This document shows positions 5,910 to 9,212 of a stretch of 9,212 nt of DNA, piece after piece (within the stretch, counting starts at the first letter, position 1; the number at the start of each line of letters is the position of its first letter). The translations under genes were made by a program, and so were the position numbers. The DNA comes from Pseudomonadota bacterium (GTDB taxonomy: Bacteria > Pseudomonadota > Alphaproteobacteria > Rhizobiales > Rhizobiaceae), in assembly GCA_023435335.1 (NCBI GenBank), contig JAEYRU010000214.1, positions 1 to 9,212 on the forward strand, in the 5' to 3' direction. The notes below the pieces were generated by a model. That model saw only the letters and a program-made list of their open reading frames with translations. It searched no databases and was not told the origin of the DNA.

Positions 5910-7013
5910 ATGCTCGCCGCAGAACTGCTAACGACAGCGCGCCAGACCGCCAGCCTGATCCGCGCGGATGCGGGTCTCTATCTGTTCATGGCCTGCTACG
6001 CGCTGGCCGGCATCGCGTTGCTGCACGCCTATGGAGCCACGGATCGGGCGGCCTACAGCATTTACCTCGACAGGAGCCTGTTCCACTTTGCCCTCGTAAT
6101 GCCGTTGGTGACCGTGGCGGTCGATGTCTGCTGGTCTATTCACCGCTTCGACCGGCGCCGCAAGCTGGTGTTCCGGCGCATGTTCTCGGCCAGCCGCGTT
6201 GCGCATCTGCTTGCCGGCCTGGTCTTTTTGCAGGCGATGATTGTCTTCTTCGGAACGTTCACCTCGGTCAAGAACGCGCTTCCGCTGATCCATGGCGGCT
6301 TTCCGTACGACCGGGTTCAGGCCGATATCGACGCCGCCCTGCATCTCGGATACGACCCTTGGCGACTGATACAGCCTCTGCTTGGGACCGACTGGGCGAG
6401 GGAGGCGGTCGAGTGGAACTACAATGTCTGGTGGTTCCTGATCTGTTACGGAACGCTGTTCTTCGTCGTCACCTCGCCTCGCGCCCGCGCGGTTCGCAGC
6501 CGCTATCTGCTCGCCTTCATGCTTCTGTGGATCCTGGTGGGCAACGTGCTGGCCGGCCTGTTCCTGTCAGCGGGCCCGGCTTTTTATGGCCTGGTCACCG
6601 GAGATATGGGGCGGTTTGCCGACCAACTCGCGTTCCTGGCGCGTGGCGACGGCGTGGCGCATAGTGCCGCGACCTACCAGGATTACCTCTGGAACCTGCA
6701 TGATTCTGGCGAAACGGGCCTCGCGTCCGGCATCTCGGCCTTCCCCAGTGTTCATGTGGGGCTGATCAGTCTCAACGCGTTCTTCCTGTATGGCTGCCGG
6801 CGACGCCTCGGCGTCGCCGCCTTTTTCTACGTGCTGTTCGTTGGGATAAGCTCGGTCTATCTCGCCTGGCACTACGCCATCGACGGCTACGTCGCGTTCG
6901 CGATGGCTGGTGTGATCTACCTGGCCGTCATGAAATGGCTGCCCCAGTCCGCGCAAGGCGCCGCCGAGCTGGCACGCCCGCCGGTCGGCGCGACGCCTGT
7001 CACAGCTTCCTGA
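5910..7013 (+). CDS. Polytopic membrane protein of the PAP2 phosphatase/phosphotransferase superfamily (Aur1-like branch)
   Basis: This 367-residue integral membrane protein has about eight hydrophobic segments, near 22-40, 57-77, 98-117, 169-187, 197-219, 281-297, 302-320 and 325-344. Two PAP2 motifs are clear: SAFPSVH with His282, and AWHYAID with His321 and Asp325, the nucleophile and its acid/base partner in this superfamily. The arginine that usually starts the third motif (SR-x5-H) is Ser315, and the canonical KX6RP first motif is not obvious; KNALP at 121-125 may be its remnant. The overall layout, including a PYD...D..LH.GYDPW loop at about 131-152, resembles the PAP2 branch that contains inositolphosphorylceramide synthases. 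A lipid phosphatase or lipid-linked phosphotransferase is therefore likely, but the substrate is unknown. It starts 59 bp after alkB with only a poor ribosome binding site, and its 3' end overlaps coaA convergently by 14 bp. Confidence 0.82.
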   Translation: MLAAELLTTARQTASLIRADAGLYLFMACYALAGIALLHAYGATDRAAYSIYLDRSLFHFALVMPLVTVAVDVCWSIHRFDRRRKLVFRRMFSASRVAHLLAGLVFLQAMIVFFGTFTSVKNALPLIHGGFPYDRVQADIDAALHLGYDPWRLIQPLLGTDWAREAVEWNYNVWWFLICYGTLFFVVTSPRARAVRSRYLLAFMLLWILVGNVLAGLFLSAGPAFYGLVTGDMGRFADQLAFLARGDGVAHSAATYQDYLWNLHDSGETGLASGISAFPSVHVGLISLNAFFLYGCRRRLGVAAFFYVLFVGISSVYLAWHYAIDGYVAFAMAGVIYLAVMKWLPQSAQGAAELARPPVGATPVTAS

Positions 7014-7959
7014 GCGCGACTTCCTCGACCAGGTGTTCCTTGCCCTTGCGCAGGATGAGGTCAGCGCGCGGGCGCGTGGGCAGGATGTTTTCCATCAGGT
7101 TCTTCAGATTGATGTTGCGCCACAGCCCCTCGGCGATGGCGAGCGCGGCCTCCTCGGAAAGCTGCGAGTAGCGGTGGAAGAACGAGGCCGGGTTGCGGAA
7201 CGCCGTCTCGCGAAGCCGCATGAAGCGGGTGATGTACCAGTGGTGGATCAACTCCGGATCGGCGTCAATATAGATGGAGAAATCGAAGAAGTCCGACACG
7301 AAGGGCACGAACTTGCCGTCCTTGGGCAGCTCGCGCGGCTGCAGGACGTTCAGGCCTTCGAAGATGAGTATGTCGGGCCGGTCGATGGTGATGTGTTCGC
7401 CCGGCACCACGTCGTAGGTGAGGTGCGAGTAGACCGGAGCGTGGACGTCGCGCTCGCCCGACTTGATCGCCGACAGGAAGCGCAGCAGCGCGCCGACGTC
7501 ATAGCTTTCCGGAAAACCCTTGCGCTCCATCAGGTTCTCGCGCCGCAGCACCTCGTTTGGATAGAGGAAGCCGTCGGTGGTGACGAGATCGACCTTGGGG
7601 CTGGAGGGCCAGCGCTTCAGCAGTTCCTGCAGGATGCGCGCCGTGGTCGACTTGCCGACCGCGACCGAGCCCGCCATGCCGATGATGAAGGGCGTCTTCA
7701 CGGCGTCGGAGGCGTTGAAGAACACCTTGCGCTGGTCAAACAGGCGCTGGCTGGTCTCGACATGCGCCGACAGCAGCCGCGACATCGACAGGTAGATGCG
7801 CCGCACCTCGTCGAGGTCGATCGGCTCGTACATCGACGACAGCCGCCGCACCTCGTCCTCGGTCAGCGTCAGCGGCGTGTCGGCGCGGAACTCCGCCCAT
7901 CGTTCGGCAGAGAAGATGCGGTAGGGCGAGTAGCGTTCCGTCGGCACCAGCTGGTCCAT
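7000..7959 (-). CDS. coaA: Pantothenate kinase, type I (CoaA)
   Basis: This enzyme phosphorylates pantothenate with ATP, the first and usually rate-controlling step of coenzyme A synthesis in the cytoplasm. The protein has 319 residues, close to E. coli CoaA (316). It shows the Walker A motif GSVAVGKST at 97-105 with Lys103, TTDGFLYP with catalytic Asp129, and ENLMERKGFPESYD. It also has YSHLTYDVVPG, the IFEGLNVLQ segment, the FFDFSIYIDA strand, and a C-terminal NI.LRKGKEH. It starts 23 bp after the hisE stop with a GAGGA seven bases before the ATG, so it is probably the distal gene of the histidine operon. Its last 14 bases overlap the end of the convergent PAP2 gene, which leaves no room for separate terminators. 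Confidence 0.97.
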   Translation of the reverse strand: MDQLVPTERYSPYRIFSAERWAEFRADTPLTLTEDEVRRLSSMYEPIDLDEVRRIYLSMSRLLSAHVETSQRLFDQRKVFFNASDAVKTPFIIGMAGSVAVGKSTTARILQELLKRWPSSPKVDLVTTDGFLYPNEVLRRENLMERKGFPESYDVGALLRFLSAIKSGERDVHAPVYSHLTYDVVPGEHITIDRPDILIFEGLNVLQPRELPKDGKFVPFVSDFFDFSIYIDADPELIHHWYITRFMRLRETAFRNPASFFHRYSQLSEEAALAIAEGLWRNINLKNLMENILPTRPRADLILRKGKEHLVEEVALRKL

Positions 7960-7982
7960 CGCCTATTCCTCGAGCGCGAAGG

Positions 7983-8300
7983 TCACTGGCGCGACGCCTT
8001 CTCGGCGGTCCCGGACTGCGCCGTGCGGCGCTCCAGCTCGGTCATGATGTCGGAAAGCGGCACGCCCGCGATCGCCAGCACCACCATGAGGTGGTAGAGC
8101 AGGTCGGCGCTCTCCGACACGATGCGCCCGCGCTCGCCCTGCATGGCCGCGATCACCGTCTCGACCGCCTCCTCCCCCAGTTTCTTGGCCGCTTTTTCCT
8201 GTCCGCCGGCGAAAAGCTTAGCTGTCCAGGACTGCGCGTCTCCGGAGCGGCCGCGCGCCGCGACGATCCGCTCGAGCTCGGCCAGGGAAAAATCGTTCAT
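7983..8300 (-). CDS. hisE: Phosphoribosyl-ATP pyrophosphatase (HisE)
   Basis: HisE hydrolyses phosphoribosyl-ATP to phosphoribosyl-AMP and pyrophosphate, the second step of histidine biosynthesis. The 105-residue size is that of a stand-alone HisE and not a HisI-HisE fusion. The all-helical MazG-like fold is marked by SWTAKLFAGGQEKAAKKLGEE followed by AVETVIAA, then ESADLLYHLMVVL, with the acidic metal-binding residues E-E and E..D. The frame stays open upstream, but the ATG at 8300 is right: it gives the standard N-terminus, has AAGGA seven bases before it, and lies 19 bp after the hisF stop. It lies between hisF and coaA on the same strand. Confidence 0.96.
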   Translation of the reverse strand: MNDFSLAELERIVAARGRSGDAQSWTAKLFAGGQEKAAKKLGEEAVETVIAAMQGERGRIVSESADLLYHLMVVLAIAGVPLSDIMTELERRTAQSGTAEKASRQ

Positions 8301-8319
8301 CCGCGCTTCCTTCGTGCGC

Positions 8320-9105
8320 TCAGGCGACGGGATCGAGCCGCATCGCCAGCCCGGCTTGTGCCATATGGGCCTTGGCCTCGGCAATCGAATAGGTGCCGAA
8401 ATGGAAGATGGAGGCGGCGAGAACCGCCGTGGCGTGCCCGTCGCGTATGCCCTCCACCATGTGGTCGAGGTTTCCCACGCCGCCGGATGCGATGACCGGC
8501 ACCCGCACTGCATCTGCAACGGCGCGCGTAAGCGGGATGTCGTAGCCGGACTTGGTGCCGTCCCGGTCCATCGATGTGAGCAGGATTTCGCCGGCGCCGA
8601 GCGCCGTCACCTTCTGCGCGAACTCCACCGCGTCGATCCCGGTGCGCTCACGCCCGCCATGCGTGAATATCTCCCAGCGGTCGGTCTCGCCAGGCCCCGA
8701 CACCTTCTTGGCGTCGATCGCCACCACGATGCACTGGTCGCCGAACTTCTCCGCTGCCTCGGCCACGAACTCCGGCCGTTTCACGGCAGCCGTGTTGATC
8801 GACACCTTGTCGGCGCCGGCCAGAAGCAGCTTGCGGATATCGGCGGTCTGGCGCACCCCGCCGCCAACGGTGAGCGGCATGAAGCACTGCTCCGCCGTGC
8901 GCGCCACCACGTCGAAGATCGTCTCGCGGTTGTCGGACGAGGCGGTGATGTCGAGGAAGCAGAGCTCGTCCGCGCCGGCGGCGTCATACGCCTTGGCAGC
9001 CTCCACGGGGTCGCCGGCATCGATCAGGTCGACGAAGTTGACGCCCTTGACCACACGGCCGTCCTTGACGTCCAGGCAGGGGATGACGCGGTATTTGAGG
9101 GTCAC
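8320..9105 (-). CDS. hisF: Imidazole glycerol phosphate synthase cyclase subunit (HisF)
   Basis: HisF joins with the glutaminase HisH to convert PRFAR and ammonia into imidazole glycerol phosphate and AICAR, linking histidine and purine synthesis. The 261-residue protein is a complete (beta/alpha)8 barrel. It has the catalytic Asp12 in VIPCLDVKDGRVVKG and Asp131 in VVAIDAK. Phosphate-binding loops are LTVGGGVR at 78-85, SINTAA at 102-107 and VIASGGVG near the C-terminus. The start is a GTG at 9105, which overlaps the hisA stop codon by four bases; GGGGA lies six bases upstream inside hisA. This overlap implies coupled translation of hisA and hisF. Confidence 0.97.
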   Translation of the reverse strand: MTLKYRVIPCLDVKDGRVVKGVNFVDLIDAGDPVEAAKAYDAAGADELCFLDITASSDNRETIFDVVARTAEQCFMPLTVGGGVRQTADIRKLLLAGADKVSINTAAVKRPEFVAEAAEKFGDQCIVVAIDAKKVSGPGETDRWEIFTHGGRERTGIDAVEFAQKVTALGAGEILLTSMDRDGTKSGYDIPLTRAVADAVRVPVIASGGVGNLDHMVEGIRDGHATAVLAASIFHFGTYSIAEAKAHMAQAGLAMRLDPVA

Positions 9106-9212
9106 GGTCTTTCCCCACGCAGAATCGCCAGTGCCTCGGCCGGGTCGATCCGTCCGTCATAAAGCGCGCGGCCGGAGATCGCTCCTTCGAGTTTCTGCGC
9201 GTCCGTCTGGAT
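9102..9212 (-). CDS. hisA: ProFAR isomerase HisA, C-terminal end only
   Basis: Only the last 36 codons and the TGA stop lie in the window; the 5' part is beyond base 9212. The translation contains LEGAISGRALYDGRIDPAEAL, the last strand and phosphate-binding loop typical of HisA. HisA isomerises ProFAR to PRFAR, the HisF substrate, in histidine biosynthesis. The position directly before hisF, with a four-base overlap, supports the call strongly despite the short length. Confidence 0.9.
   Translation of the reverse strand: MQTDAQKLEGAISGRALYDGRIDPAEALAILRGERP

Noticed and set aside
4564..5910. A 448-codon minus-strand open frame across the reductase, arfB and alkB
   Set aside because: It spans three clear plus-strand genes and their junctions, has no recognisable motif, and is a GC-driven shadow.
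7033..8097. A 354-codon plus-strand open frame opposite coaA and hisE
   Set aside because: It is the antisense shadow of two well-supported genes, with biased low-information composition.
8122..9162. A 346-codon plus-strand open frame opposite hisE, hisF and hisA
   Set aside because: It is antisense to conserved histidine genes with intact catalytic residues and shows no family features.
1..9212. Mobile elements, CRISPR array, tRNA or rRNA genes, or a defence system
   Set aside because: No transposase or integrase motifs, regularly spaced repeats or tRNA-like cloverleaf sequences were seen. The gene content is core metabolism, regulation and repair.

Overview
The window reads as chromosomal sequence from an alphaproteobacterium of the order Rhizobiales, most like the Mesorhizobium/Phyllobacteriaceae group. 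This is inferred from the high GC content, the divergent chvI-pckA arrangement with chvG behind chvI, and the rhizobial gene order hisA-hisF-hisE-coaA. No tRNA, rRNA, insertion sequence, CRISPR array or phage gene is visible. Two genes are cut by the window edges: chvG at its 3' end and hisA at its 5' end.

Left part (1-2081, minus strand): the ChvI response regulator is followed after 25 bp or less by the ChvG sensor kinase. This is the acid/envelope-stress two-component system of rhizobia and Agrobacterium. A 350-bp intergenic region (2082-2431) separates it from the divergent pckA gene. That region is unusually rich in inverted repeats: three clear hairpins or dyads, plus an AT-rich island with a fourth, imperfect one. 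It probably holds both divergent promoters.

Centre (2432-5850, plus strand): pckA encodes ATP-dependent PEP carboxykinase, the entry step of gluconeogenesis. After an 80-bp gap with a perfect 9-bp inverted repeat beside the ribosome binding site comes a tightly packed set of three genes. These are a flavin reductase that looks like iodotyrosine deiodinase, the ribosome-rescue hydrolase ArfB, and the AlkB alkylation-repair dioxygenase. Gaps of 4 bp and -1 bp suggest they are co-transcribed and translationally coupled. A 59-bp gap then leads to a polytopic membrane protein of the PAP2 superfamily (5910-7013).

Right part (7000-9212, minus strand): hisA (3' end only), hisF, hisE and coaA form a run with short gaps or overlaps. 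It links late histidine biosynthesis to pantothenate kinase. The 3' ends of coaA and the PAP2 gene overlap convergently by 14 bp.

The genes themselves are mostly well-known families. The points most worth a second look are the dehalogenase-like reductase with its complete substrate-lid triad, its operon with ArfB and AlkB, the hairpin in its leader, and the cluster of inverted repeats between chvI and pckA.
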